A DNA stretch of 64,000 bases from Deltaproteobacteria bacterium (GTDB taxonomy: Bacteria; Desulfobacterota; Desulfobulbia; Desulfobulbales; Desulfurivibrionaceae), in contig JAJZRJ010000009.1 of NCBI GenBank assembly GCA_021802775.1, forward strand, positions 1-64,000, in the 5' to 3' direction. Shown in pieces: positions 36,853-45,592 of this stretch. Position numbers and translations under genes: made by a program. The notes under the pieces are model-generated. The model was given only the letters and a program-made list of their open reading frames with translations, was not told where the DNA came from and ran no database searches. Numbering within the stretch: the first letter of the stretch is position 1; every line of letters starts with the position of its first letter.

Positions 36853-36897
36853 GGCCGCAGTGGCCCGGTTCGGGACTGACTGCGGCCGTTTTCGTTT
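36853..36897 (+). terminator. Terminator after the aminotransferase gene
   Basis: GGCCGCAG (36853-36860) and CTGCGGCC (36880-36887) form a perfect 8-bp stem with a 19-base loop, followed by GTTTTCGTTT. Confidence 0.7.
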
Positions 36898-36942
36898 GGA
36901 AGGGGGCAGGGCGTTTGCCCGTGAGGTGAAGAGCGAGTCAGG

Positions 36943-37140
36943 TTAATCGGCAATGCCCCTTTCGGGCCTGATCGTTTCGCTCAAGGCCCAAGTCCAGCTG
37001 TCCAGCGCCCGTTCCTTGGAAAGCGCCTTCATGCCGTTCTTGGTGTAGCAGACATAGACCCATTCCGGGCCACTGACGAATATGCGAATCAACCCCAGGC
37101 TGGGATGCGTGTACCAGCCTTCTTTAAACGTACCGTCCAT
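36943..37140 (-). CDS. Small protein of unknown function
   Basis: A 65-residue protein, not recognised. AGGAGA lies 9 bases before the ATG, which supports translation. It is rich in aromatic residues (WYTHPSLGLIRIFVSG, EWVYVCYTKNG, LDSWTWALSE), with a single cysteine and no signal peptide or membrane helix; the pattern suggests a small beta-sheet fold. It lies between the aminotransferase terminator and the DtxR-family gene, 54 bases after the latter, so it may be co-expressed with that regulator. Confidence 0.6.
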   Translation of the reverse strand: MDGTFKEGWYTHPSLGLIRIFVSGPEWVYVCYTKNGMKALSKERALDSWTWALSETIRPERGIAD

Positions 37141-37194
37141 GCTGAATCTCTCCTGAAACTGGCTGCGCGATGCCTCTATCCTACCTGGTAATTT

Positions 37195-37686
37195 TTATTT
37201 ATCAAGGCAAAGCGCGATGCATTCCTGGCATTTATCCACAGCCTTGCCGTGTTTGCAGTATCTGGCAAAGCTTTTGATCAGATCGTTGCCGCCGCGCGGG
37301 CACTCCTCGATGAACCGCACGAACTGAGTGAGCCGTTCGATAATCTGGCGCGGTGCCGCATGCTCGACCTTACAGGCACCCTCTTCGGCAAGCTTTTCGT
37401 CCACCGCCAGCACCTTGATAAAGAAATCTTTGAGCGCATCATGGCGGTGGATCACATCCTTGGCCAGTTTTTCGCCCTCCTTGGTGAGGGTGATGACCTC
37501 GTAGGGCGCGTAGTTGATGAGCCTTTTTTGCGAGAGTGAGCGAAAGGCCTCGGTCACCGAGGAGCGACTTACCTTGAGTCGGCTGGCGATCTCCTTGGCC
37601 CGCGCCACCTGCTTTTCCGCTACGATATGATAGATGGTCTCCAGATAGTCTTCGAGGCTGGCGCTCAGGTCTTTGTTCTTTTTCAT
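37195..37686 (-). CDS. DtxR/MntR-family metal-dependent transcriptional regulator
   Basis: A 163-residue iron- or manganese-responsive repressor. Residues 8-70 form the winged helix (SLEDYLETIYHIVAEKQVA ... LKVSRSSVTEAFRSL), residues 75-125 the metal-binding dimerisation domain, with Cys105, Glu108 and His109 in ACKVEHAAP plus His80/His82 as candidate ligands. A cysteine in this position is the DtxR/IdeR rather than MntR state. No SH3 domain; instead the C-terminus has four cysteines (C144, C153, C156, C160) that could bind another metal or be redox active. No metal transporter is adjacent, so its targets lie elsewhere. Confidence 0.9.
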   Translation of the reverse strand: MKKNKDLSASLEDYLETIYHIVAEKQVARAKEIASRLKVSRSSVTEAFRSLSQKRLINYAPYEVITLTKEGEKLAKDVIHRHDALKDFFIKVLAVDEKLAEEGACKVEHAAPRQIIERLTQFVRFIEECPRGGNDLIKSFARYCKHGKAVDKCQECIALCLDK

Positions 37687-37766
37687 GGGGACCCTTGGGG
37701 TGGGGGTGAAGGTGATGGCCGATATTGCCTGTACAGCATGTGCCCGAAGAGAATTAGGCCATTCAA

Positions 37767-37795
37767 AAACTATTAAGGAGCGATGGATTTGTCAA
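37767..37795 (-). promoter_or_regulatory. Putative promoter of the DtxR-family gene
   Basis: On the minus strand TTGACA (37790-37795), a 17-base spacer and TAGTTT (37767-37772), about 80 bases before the start codon. The -35 is perfect, the -10 weak, as often seen where an activator or repressor acts. Confidence 0.45.
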
Positions 37796-37853
37796 GGATT
37801 TCATCAGCAGGCAGGAGAGAAGAAAGTCTTCGGTATGAAAAGGATGGAGAACC

Positions 37854-39719
37854 TTAACGAATAGGACGCGGGTAATCAATGGAGTCAATCATCTTCCGGA
37901 TAAGAATTCGGGAGTTCTTTTCCTTACTCAAGGTCAGAGCCGTTTCGTAGTGGTGGATCGCCTTAGCCGGGTTTTTCCGGAGGAGGGCCAGATCCCCAAG
38001 GCGGAGATAGATCTCGATAAATTCCGGGAGAATGGTGAGTGAGCGCAGGTAGAGTTGCTCCGCTTGGCTGAATTCACCCTTTCCGGTGTGGGCAACCGCC
38101 AGGTTCAATTGGGCGTTGACGAGGTTGGGATAGCTCTTCAGGACATCGTTGAGAACCAGCACCGCCTCGTCATATGCGCCAACAGCGATATATGCCCTGC
38201 CGACCTCGGAAAGATTTTTTTTGTTTTCCGGTGCCCAATAAATCGCCTGCAAGCCCTCGAAGAGCGCCTGATTCCAGTCCTGGTGCATGGCAAAACGTTT
38301 CGCCGTAAGGGCGTGTTTGTCCGCGATGATGGCACGGTAGTGGTAGCCACCAACAGCGATTGCGCCGACCATGGCGGTGATTCCCAAATAAAGAGGGATG
38401 CGGCGTGACAGCACGGGAAACGTCCTTGGTGCGTCGCTTGTCATGACATGCATGATCCCCAGGAGAGTGGTGAGGTAAAAGGGAGGGATCGCCATCTGGA
38501 AGGGAAAGCCGAAGCATGAGGAAACAGCGAGGCCCACCACGGCGGCGTAAGCACCGGCGAGGATGATTCTGGTTTCGAAGCTGCTGTGGCGGAAACTTTG
38601 CCGGAAGTAGTGTTTGTCGATTACGAAGCAGAGCCAGGCCAGAAGGGGAAAGCCGACCATTCCGAGTTCCGCGATGAATTGCAGGAAATCATTATGGACG
38701 TTGATGAGCTGTGCCTCCAGCGAGAAGAGCGCATCTTTGAGCACGGCATGGTTGTAAAGGGGGTAGTAAATTTTGTGATTTCCCAACCCCACCCCGAGGA
38801 AGGGGTGATCCTTAATCATGGCCAGGGTGTTTTGCCAGATGGCGATTCTGTTGATGTTTTGTTCGGTGCTCGCCATGGAAGCGGCCCGCGCACCAATTTC
38901 CCCGAACTGCCAGCGGAAACCATCGGGACCGAGGTTGGCCAGAAGCAACACCATGATGATGGTAGTCAAGAGCGCCGTGTATTTGGCAGGGCTCCAGCGT
39001 TCTTTAAGCGCGGTTTTTTCCTTGCCTCTGGTTGCCCAAAGAAGAATGATCGTCATTTCGATGGAGACCGCCAACCAGGCTGCACGGGTACGGGTGTAGA
39101 TGAGAAAGACCGTCATGATGCCGCTGCTGAGGGCATAGGCCCAGGCTTCCTTGGGTTCACGATGTTTTAGAAAGAGCACAGCGGCCAATGGCAGGGTAAT
39201 GATGAGAAAGTCAGCGGCAATGTTTTTGTTGACGAAGGTGGCGGCCGGTGGGGCAACCTGCGGGACGGCCTTGAGAAGAAAGAGGTGCTGGGCGATACCG
39301 AGCAGGGCGGTGCCAAGACCGGCAACGATCAGGATATCCAGCAACGCGGGCAGATCATCTTTGCTCAGGGCATGGATGAAAAGAAAAAAGAAAAGGGTAC
39401 AGACCCCGTAATGGAAGAGGTGGCGGAGTCCCTCGAATTGGTTGATGGCGTAGGAAAGGGACGCGGCGGCCCAGAGCAGTAATGCAAGAAACGGCAACAC
39501 AAGAGAAGGGAACTGGATGCATGGTTTTTTTTCTTTGGCGAGCTGGAAGAGCCAAAGCGCCATGAAAAAAAGGATGCCGGTCTGCAGAAGCGCTCGCTTG
39601 GGTAATTCCGAGACCTCGCTGATCGTTGACAGGAAGGTGAATGGCGTTATGAGGCAGAAGAAAAGAATGCCCTGATACGGAAGACGCGAAAACCATGATT
39701 GGCGGGAGACTTTTACCAT
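37854..39719 (-). CDS. O-antigen-ligase-like (Wzy_C) membrane protein with C-terminal TPR
   Basis: A 621-residue polytopic membrane protein. Roughly residues 10-460 carry about twelve hydrophobic segments, with the Wzy_C region in the middle: TRTRAAWLAVSIEM, GVGLGNHKIYYPLYNH and the long periplasmic loop with NVHNDFLQFIAELGMVGF, the family's conserved histidine block. Residues ~470-610 are TPR-like repeats (AIYWAPENKKNLSEVGRAYI ... YDEAVLVLNDVLKSYPNLVN ... FSQAEQLYLRSLTILPEFIE). This family contains O-antigen ligases, polymerases and pilin O-oligosaccharyltransferases. Divergent from the major pilin gene 198 bases away, which favours the last; this is inference. Confidence 0.85.
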   Translation of the reverse strand: MVKVSRQSWFSRLPYQGILFFCLITPFTFLSTISEVSELPKRALLQTGILFFMALWLFQLAKEKKPCIQFPSLVLPFLALLLWAAASLSYAINQFEGLRHLFHYGVCTLFFFLFIHALSKDDLPALLDILIVAGLGTALLGIAQHLFLLKAVPQVAPPAATFVNKNIAADFLIITLPLAAVLFLKHREPKEAWAYALSSGIMTVFLIYTRTRAAWLAVSIEMTIILLWATRGKEKTALKERWSPAKYTALLTTIIMVLLLANLGPDGFRWQFGEIGARAASMASTEQNINRIAIWQNTLAMIKDHPFLGVGLGNHKIYYPLYNHAVLKDALFSLEAQLINVHNDFLQFIAELGMVGFPLLAWLCFVIDKHYFRQSFRHSSFETRIILAGAYAAVVGLAVSSCFGFPFQMAIPPFYLTTLLGIMHVMTSDAPRTFPVLSRRIPLYLGITAMVGAIAVGGYHYRAIIADKHALTAKRFAMHQDWNQALFEGLQAIYWAPENKKNLSEVGRAYIAVGAYDEAVLVLNDVLKSYPNLVNAQLNLAVAHTGKGEFSQAEQLYLRSLTILPEFIEIYLRLGDLALLRKNPAKAIHHYETALTLSKEKNSRILIRKMIDSIDYPRPIR

Positions 39720-39917
39720 GTGTTGACGATACTAGAGCCCATGAAAAAAACAAATAAAAATAACAAGTTGAAGATCAGTGTTTAGTGGGTGCCGGCTTAA
39801 CTGATTGAGTTTTTTTGAAAAAACATGCGTAAAGTTGTTGCTAAAAGATGCCGATTTGCTTTATCTTTATTTTTATGGGAAGCTGCTTAATATGCAATTT
39901 TGTGGGGAGGGTCTCGT

Positions 39918-40316
39918 ATGATGGGGAACAAGGAGAAGGTTGTGGCACAGGGGCAGCAGGGTTTCACCCTGGTGGAGCTCATTGTGGTGATCGTGATTTT
40001 GGGCATTTTGGCAGTGGTGGCGATTCCCAAGTATATTGACCTCCAGGATGATGCCAAGAAATCCGCCGTCAAGGGCGTGGCTGCGGCCTTGAACGCGGCC
40101 TCGGCCATCAACAAGGCAGTGGAAAAATTGCCGGGCAAGGCGACGACCGTGACTACCTGTCAAGGTTATGCAGCGCTGTTGCAAGAGGGGGCGATGCCTA
40201 CTGGTTATGTGATTACAAATGCAGACCTGACAGGCGGCCAGGCGACCTGTACGGTAAGCAGCGACAGCGGAGCTTATACTGCTTCCTTTATTGGCTACAG
40301 CGTAACTGCCTCGTAA
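39918..40316 (+). CDS. mshA: MSHA-type major pilin (type IV prepilin)
   Basis: A 132-residue type IVa prepilin. The ATG at 39918 is chosen because GGAGGG lies 7 bases upstream; a TTG at 39900 is less likely. The short leader ends in QQG, with cleavage before Phe16, followed by FTLVELIVVIVILGILAVVA with Glu at +5. The C-terminal part has two cysteines (TTCQGYA and ATCTVSS) that could form the D-loop disulfide. The sequence DDAKKSAVKGVAAALNAAS resembles MshA pilins. It converges on the MSHA run and has its own strong bidirectional terminator, consistent with high expression. Confidence 0.92.
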   Translation: MMGNKEKVVAQGQQGFTLVELIVVIVILGILAVVAIPKYIDLQDDAKKSAVKGVAAALNAASAINKAVEKLPGKATTVTTCQGYAALLQEGAMPTGYVITNADLTGGQATCTVSSDSGAYTASFIGYSVTAS

Positions 40317-40344
40317 GTTGTTTTTACGCGATTTTGTTTTTCGC

Positions 40345-40380
40345 AAGACGGCTCGTCCGATTGGACGAGCCGTCTTTTTT
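40345..40380. terminator. Strong (possibly bidirectional) terminator between mshA and mshG
   Basis: AAGACGGCTCGTCC (40345-40358) and GGACGAGCCGTCTT (40363-40376) form a perfect 14-bp stem with loop GATT. T residues follow on the plus strand; on the minus strand the flanking sequence is less T-rich. The mshG stop codon is adjacent at 40379. Confidence 0.9.
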
Positions 40381-41614
40381 ATTTCCGCATCACCTGCATC
40401 ATGTCCCACATGGGCATGAAGATGGCCAGGGCGATGGTGCCGACAATGACGGCCAAGACCAGCAGCAGGATCGGCTCGATCATGGTGGAGAGATTCTTGA
40501 TGGCATAGTCGCTCTCCGCGTCGTAGTAATCCGCCACCTTGGCCAGCATGGCGTCGAGTTGGCCGGATTGTTCGCCCACCGCCACCATTTCCCGCACCAG
40601 CGGCGGCACGGCCGGATGCTTGCCCATGGCCTCGTTCAGGTTCACGCCCTTTTCCACGTCGTCCCGAATTTGCTCCATCATTAAAAAGAGTTCCCGATTC
40701 TCCAAGGCCGTGGAAGCCAGATCCAGGGTGCGGATGATGTCGATGCCGCTGGTGGTCAGCACGGCAAAGACCCGGCAGAAGCGGGACATGTAAATCTTTA
40801 TGGCGAGCGGACCGAAAACCGGTACCCGCAAGGCGAGACGGTCTCGCATCAGCACGAATTCCTCGTAGTTGAGCGCCAGCCGGTAGGCGACCACCAAGGC
40901 TACGATGAAAAGCGCGAGCAGGAAGAGGTGGTTGGCGAAAAAATCGCTTACGGCAACAAGAATACGGGTGGGCAGCGGCAATGCTACTTTGGCGCTGGCA
41001 AAGAGCTTGACGAACTTGGGCACCACGAAGGTCATCAAAAAGAAGATGGCGCCGAAGAGCGCGGTGACTACGATTTTGGGATAGCGGATCGCGGCCTTGA
41101 TCCGTTCGGTGACCATTTTCTCGTTCTCGTAAAGCGCGGCAAGGTATTCGAAGGAGCGATCCAGGGTGCCGGTCTCCTCGCCCACCCGGATGATGTTGTA
41201 GAAGAGCGGACTGAAAATCTTGGGGTAGCGGGCAAAGGCATCGCTCAAACTTGCGCCGCTTTCGACGCTGCCGATCATGTCGAGGATCGCCTGTTTGAGA
41301 ATGGGGTTTGCCACCTGCTGACTCATCACCTTGAGCGATTGCAGGATGGCGACGCCGGCGGCGAGCATGGTGGCGGTCTGGCGGCAGAAGAGGATGAGGT
41401 CGTCGAGCCGTACGCCGAGCAGGCGGTCGCGCAGGGTGACAATGTCACTGTCGGTGCCGGTTTCCTGGTGGGATTCGGCAGCGACCTGGATGGCGATAGG
41501 GCTTAGGCTGTTCTTGGACAGCCACGCCTCCACGTCGGGGATTGCCTCGGCAGTGAAGGTGCCGCTGACGATTTTGCCGGCAGCGTTGATCGCCTCGTAG
41601 CGGAAGGGCGGCAC
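40379..41614 (-). CDS. mshG: Type IV pilus inner-membrane platform protein MshG (GspF/PilC family)
   Basis: Inner-membrane platform on which the assembly ATPase acts. 411 residues with the duplicated GspF domain: first copy residues ~70-195 (LFCRQTATMLAAGVAILQSL ... FARYPKIFSPLFYNIIRVGEE), second copy residues ~275-400 (RFCRVFAVLTTSGIDIIRTL ... KHPAVPPLVREMVAVGEQSG). Three transmembrane helices, including FGAIFFLMTFVVPKF and the C-terminal ILLLVLAVIVGTIALAIFMPMW. It follows mshE by 3 bases; last gene of the MSHA run. Confidence 0.94.
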   Translation of the reverse strand: MPPFRYEAINAAGKIVSGTFTAEAIPDVEAWLSKNSLSPIAIQVAAESHQETGTDSDIVTLRDRLLGVRLDDLILFCRQTATMLAAGVAILQSLKVMSQQVANPILKQAILDMIGSVESGASLSDAFARYPKIFSPLFYNIIRVGEETGTLDRSFEYLAALYENEKMVTERIKAAIRYPKIVVTALFGAIFFLMTFVVPKFVKLFASAKVALPLPTRILVAVSDFFANHLFLLALFIVALVVAYRLALNYEEFVLMRDRLALRVPVFGPLAIKIYMSRFCRVFAVLTTSGIDIIRTLDLASTALENRELFLMMEQIRDDVEKGVNLNEAMGKHPAVPPLVREMVAVGEQSGQLDAMLAKVADYYDAESDYAIKNLSTMIEPILLLVLAVIVGTIALAIFMPMWDMMQVMRK

Positions 41615-41617
41615 GGT

Positions 41618-43258
41618 TTAACCCCGGGTGTCGAGGGTGACGCGCAGTACCTCATCGAGCGAGGTAACGCCGGCCAGCACCTTGGCTATGCCGGCCTGGC
41701 GGAGCGACTGCATGCCCTCGGCTTGAGCCTGCCGGAATATTTCGTGGCTGGTGGCCTTGTTCATGATGAGTTCCTCCACCGCCGTGGAAACCGGCAGGGT
41801 TTCGTAGATGGCGACCCGGCCCTTGAAGCCGCTGCCATCGCATTTGGGGCACCCCTTGGCGCGGTAGATGGTGCGGTTCGGATCAAAAGCGAGGCCCATC
41901 TCCTGCTGCAACGCTTCCGGTGGGCTGAAGGGTTCACGGCAGAGCGGGCAGAGCATTCGCACCAGCCGTTGGGCCAGCACCAGCCCCACCGCCGAGGCGA
42001 TGAGGAAGGGCGGAATGTCCATGTCGATCAGCCGGGTGATGGCGCCGGACGCATCGTTGGTGTGCAGAGTGGAGAGAACAAGATGGCCGGTAAGTGCGGA
42101 CTGGATCGCGATCTCGGCGGTTTCCGCGTCGCGGATTTCGCCGATCATGATCACGTCCGGGTCCTGGCGCAGGATGGAGCGCAGCGAGTTGGCAAAGGTG
42201 AGGTCGGCCTTGCGGTTCACCTGCACCTGATTGATGCCGGTAAGCTCGTATTCCACCGGGTCTTCCACGGTGACGATATTCTTTTCGATGGCATTGATGT
42301 GGTTGAGGGCGCCGTAAAGGGTGGTGGTTTTGCCGCTGCCGGTCGGGCCGGTAACCAGGATGATCTCGTGCGGCCGGTGGAGGTGTTCGACAAAGAGCTT
42401 GAGGTGGTCGGGTTCGAAGCCGAGGCTGCTGAGATCGATCTTGACCTGGCTCTTGTCGAGCAGGCGCAGCACTACTTTTTCGCCGTTGTTGAGCGGCAGG
42501 ATCGAGACGCGCACATCGAATTCGCGGCCCGAGACCGGGATCTCTAAGCGGCCGTCCTGCGGTTTGCGGCGTTCGCCGATGTCGAGCTGCGACATGATTT
42601 TGAGACGGGAGACCATGCTGGGATGCATCTCCAGCGGAAACTGGCCGGCACTGCGGAGCAGCCCGTCCACCCGGTAGCGGACCCGCAGGTTCTCGGCGGT
42701 GGGCTCGATATGGATGTCGCTCGCGCCTTGGCGCACCGCCTGGAGGATGAGGTCGTTCACCACCGAGACCGCGGCGGATTCCTCTTCCACCTCGCGTTCC
42801 ATCTTGGCGACCGGCTTCTGACCGGCATAGACGCGGTCGATGGCCGCCATGATCTGCGATTCGATGCCCACGCAGGTGACGACCTTGTCCGTTACGTAAC
42901 GGGCGATGTCGTCGGCGGCAAAGATGTTGAGCGGATCGGCGAAGGCGACCAGCACCTCGCCCGGCCGCTTGCCCAGGGCGATCACCTTGTACTTGCGGGC
43001 CACCGTCTCCGGCACGAGCCTGGCCACCTCGGGATCGACCACGATCTTGTCGAAATCGACAAAGGGGATCTTGAGCTGTTTGGCAACGGTGCGCGCCACC
43101 GCCATCTCATTGACGAAGCCCAGGGCAAGAAGGGCCTCGCCCAGCTTGATGTCCCGCTCCTTGCCGTGGGCAAGCGCCTGATGGAGCTGGGTGGCGGTGA
43201 TGAGTCCGCCTTCCACCAGGATGTCGCCGAATTTTTTGCGTTTGCCGGGAGCGTCCAT
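41618..43258 (-). CDS. mshE: MSHA extension ATPase MshE (GspE/PilB family) with MshEN domain
   Basis: Cytoplasmic hexameric ATPase driving pilus extension. 546 residues. Residues 8-65 carry two tandem MshEN-like motifs (KFGDILVEGGLITATQLHQAL and KLGEALLALGFVNEMAVARTV), the c-di-GMP-binding module of this family. Further on: Walker A GPTGSGKT (304-311), Asp box TVEDPVEYE, Walker B QDPDVIMIGEIRD, His box TGHLVLSTLHTNDA and a four-cysteine zinc motif (CPLC ... CPKC). It lies between mshM and mshG. Confidence 0.95.
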   Translation of the reverse strand: MDAPGKRKKFGDILVEGGLITATQLHQALAHGKERDIKLGEALLALGFVNEMAVARTVAKQLKIPFVDFDKIVVDPEVARLVPETVARKYKVIALGKRPGEVLVAFADPLNIFAADDIARYVTDKVVTCVGIESQIMAAIDRVYAGQKPVAKMEREVEEESAAVSVVNDLILQAVRQGASDIHIEPTAENLRVRYRVDGLLRSAGQFPLEMHPSMVSRLKIMSQLDIGERRKPQDGRLEIPVSGREFDVRVSILPLNNGEKVVLRLLDKSQVKIDLSSLGFEPDHLKLFVEHLHRPHEIILVTGPTGSGKTTTLYGALNHINAIEKNIVTVEDPVEYELTGINQVQVNRKADLTFANSLRSILRQDPDVIMIGEIRDAETAEIAIQSALTGHLVLSTLHTNDASGAITRLIDMDIPPFLIASAVGLVLAQRLVRMLCPLCREPFSPPEALQQEMGLAFDPNRTIYRAKGCPKCDGSGFKGRVAIYETLPVSTAVEELIMNKATSHEIFRQAQAEGMQSLRQAGIAKVLAGVTSLDEVLRVTLDTRG

Positions 43259-43289
43259 AGATCGATGTCGATTGGGCCTCTGATGCGGT

Positions 43290-44207
43290 CTAGCCGGGGA
43301 AAAGGAAGAAGTAGACCACCGAGCCGGCGGTGGCGATCACGCAGGCGGCTATCGCGAACCAGAGCCAGCGGGGCAGCCGCTTCCGGTAAGCCCGCGACTC
43401 TTCCAGCGAGTCGAGGGATTCCTGGAGAATGGCGCGGTCGATGTTTTTTTTCTGGTGGGCATAGGCCACCAGCAGCGCCCGGTTGAGCGCCTTGTTGATC
43501 AGGCGCGGGACCCCGCCGGAGTATTGCCAGAGCAGGTCGAGGGTGCCGTGGCTGAGGCGGAAATTGCGGCGGCCGGCGCGGCTCAGGCGGAAGTGGACAT
43601 ACTGGGAAAGCTCGTCTTTGGGCAATGGTCGCAGCCGCTCCATGATGGTGACCCGTTGCAGGAGCTGGCGCAGATGGGATTGCTCGACCCGGGCGTGGAG
43701 TTCGGGCTGGCCCACCAGCACGATCTGCAGGAGTTTTTGGGTGTCGGATTCGAAGTTCGAGAGGAGCCGGAGCTGTTCAAGGCTTTCGTCCGGCAGATTC
43801 TGCGCCTCGTCGATCACGATGATGAGCCGTTTTTTCTCCTTGGCGAGCCGGAAAAGATGCTCGTTGAAGCGCCGCAGCAGGTCGTCCATGCTGGCATCGC
43901 GGGCGGGAGGTTCCAGGCCGAGGTCTTGGATGATGGCGAATATCAGCTCTTTCGGCGCGAGATGCGGGGAGAGAATGAGCGCGGTGTCGAAGTGTTCCGG
44001 CAGTTCCGCCATGAGCAGCCGCAGCAGCATGGTCTTGCCGGTGCCCACCTCGCCGGTGATGACGATGAACCCCTCGCCTTCGTCGAGCCCGAAACGTACC
44101 ACCTCGCGTACCGCGGTGTGGCACGACGACGGGTAGTAGAAGTTGCGATCCGGCGTGAGCCGGAACGGTTCCTCCTGCAGGCCGAAGTAGGTCAGGTGGT
44201 TGTTCAT
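43290..44207 (-). CDS. mshM: MSHA biogenesis AAA ATPase MshM (ExeA-like)
   Basis: A 305-residue AAA ATPase of the ExeA/MshM type. Seen: TPDRNFYYPSSCHTAVREVV, Walker A GEVGTGKT (residues 52-59), Walker B LIIVIDEAQNL, sensor region IVLVGQPELHARVEQ and arginine-rich SGGVPRLINKALNRAL. A single C-terminal transmembrane helix (WLWFAIAACVIATAGSVVYF) ends the protein, with no periplasmic peptidoglycan-binding domain, unlike ExeA. Related proteins assist secretin passage through or assembly near peptidoglycan. Its start overlaps the mshL stop. Confidence 0.93.
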   Translation of the reverse strand: MNNHLTYFGLQEEPFRLTPDRNFYYPSSCHTAVREVVRFGLDEGEGFIVITGEVGTGKTMLLRLLMAELPEHFDTALILSPHLAPKELIFAIIQDLGLEPPARDASMDDLLRRFNEHLFRLAKEKKRLIIVIDEAQNLPDESLEQLRLLSNFESDTQKLLQIVLVGQPELHARVEQSHLRQLLQRVTIMERLRPLPKDELSQYVHFRLSRAGRRNFRLSHGTLDLLWQYSGGVPRLINKALNRALLVAYAHQKKNIDRAILQESLDSLEESRAYRKRLPRWLWFAIAACVIATAGSVVYFFLFPG

Positions 44208-45592
44208 TGGGCCTGACCGGGGGGTGCGGGGGGAGAGGGAACGGCCGGAGCCGGGACCTGCGGCGCGGAGGGAGTCTGCACCGCAGGCTGCGCCGGGCGC
44301 TGGCGTTCTTTCTGGCGGCTCATGAGTTTCTTGGCGTAGCCAGGGGTGGAGTCCTTGTCCACCACCGCCGACCTGAGATTGACGATGGTCGGGGTGATAA
44401 AGACCACCAGTTCGGTTTTGCCGTCGCTCTTGCGGGTGTTTTTAAAGAGGTTGCCGAGCAGGGGCAGATCGGCCAGGCCCGGCACCCCGGACTGCTGGTG
44501 ATTTTTGTTTTCCTGAAGGATACCACCAATCACCGCGGTGACGCCGTTCTTGAGGAAGAGGTTGGTGGAGATGCCCTGCTTGTTGATGAGCGGCTCGCCG
44601 GTTTTGGTGGTGCTCTGATCTACGGAGTCGTTGCTCACCACCAGCGCGAGGTCGATGAATTCCTCCTGGATGATGCGCGGCGTCACCTTGAGGGAGAGAT
44701 TCGCCTCGCGGAAGGAGGTGTTGATGAGGTCGCCCGATTGGGTCACATAGGGCACCTCCTTGCCCTGCTTGATTTCCGCCTCCTTGCCGTTCATCACCAT
44801 GACCCGCGGCGCCGAGAGGATTTCGAGCTTGTTGTTCTCCTGGAGCGCCTGCAGATCGATGTCCAGGGCCAGGTTGCTGCGCAGAAAGCCGAAGGTCAGG
44901 TTGGTGGTGGGGGCAATCAGCGAGAGATCGGAGTTGAACTTGGCCGAATCCCGCGTCTTCAGGTTATCGTAGCCCCAGACAATGCCAAGCTCCTTTTTGG
45001 CCTCGGTAGAGATGGAGACGATCCGCGCCTCGATGTGCACCTGCGGCATCGGCGTGTCGAGTTCCGCCAGCATCTCCTCGATGCGGGCGATATTGACGTC
45101 GCGGTCGCGGATGATGAGGCAGTTGCCGCGGTTGGCCACGGTGAGCGATCCGTTCCCGGTGAGCAGCGGCTTGAGCGCATCGAGATAATCGCCGGCATTG
45201 CCGTACTGGGTGCAGAGGCGCACGGTGAGCACGTCCTGCTGGCGGCCGTCCACGCCGCCGCCCTTGGCCACGAAGATGATGTTGTTCTTTTCGTAGTAGT
45301 GGAGCTGCCTGGTGTCGATGATGATGTGGAACACCTCGTAGAGGCTCACGTTGTCCACGTCGAGGGTAATGGTGTCGTCGATGGTCTCAGCCATGACGAT
45401 GTTGACCCCGGCCTGTTTGCCGATGCTGCGGAGCAGCAGATCAACCCTGAGGTTCTCGCTGCGGATGGAGGTGGGTTGCCCCTTGAGCTTGTCGAGCAGG
45501 CTGCCCCCGTTGCCGTTGGCCGCGACAGGCAAGGCAAAGCCGAGTGTCAACAGAAGCAGGATGAGGCCGGTTGCCCACGAAGGCGGTTTCAT
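44204..45592 (-). CDS. mshL: MSHA outer-membrane secretin MshL
   Basis: Outer-membrane ring through which the pilus passes. 462 residues from the ATG at 45592; the longer open frame upstream lies inside mshK. A signal peptide (WATGLILLLLTLGFALPVAA) has no lipobox cysteine. N-terminal domains include SENLRVDLLLRSIGKQAGVN and a STN/N1-like fold; the secretin domain spans about residues 180-420 (VHIEARIVSIS, LEILSAPRVMVMNGKEAEIKQG, VIGGILQENKNHQQSGVPGL, LPLLGNLFKNTRKSDGKTEL). A proline/alanine-rich tail ends the protein. It overlaps mshK at its start (ATGA). Confidence 0.94.
   Translation of the reverse strand: MKPPSWATGLILLLLTLGFALPVAANGNGGSLLDKLKGQPTSIRSENLRVDLLLRSIGKQAGVNIVMAETIDDTITLDVDNVSLYEVFHIIIDTRQLHYYEKNNIIFVAKGGGVDGRQQDVLTVRLCTQYGNAGDYLDALKPLLTGNGSLTVANRGNCLIIRDRDVNIARIEEMLAELDTPMPQVHIEARIVSISTEAKKELGIVWGYDNLKTRDSAKFNSDLSLIAPTTNLTFGFLRSNLALDIDLQALQENNKLEILSAPRVMVMNGKEAEIKQGKEVPYVTQSGDLINTSFREANLSLKVTPRIIQEEFIDLALVVSNDSVDQSTTKTGEPLINKQGISTNLFLKNGVTAVIGGILQENKNHQQSGVPGLADLPLLGNLFKNTRKSDGKTELVVFITPTIVNLRSAVVDKDSTPGYAKKLMSRQKERQRPAQPAVQTPSAPQVPAPAVPSPPAPPGQAQ

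Noticed and set aside
39805-39825. GTTTTTTT/GAAAAAAC inverted repeat upstream of mshA as a terminator
   Set aside because: Pure A/T stem without GC pairs and between two divergently oriented genes, so no transcript needs ending there.
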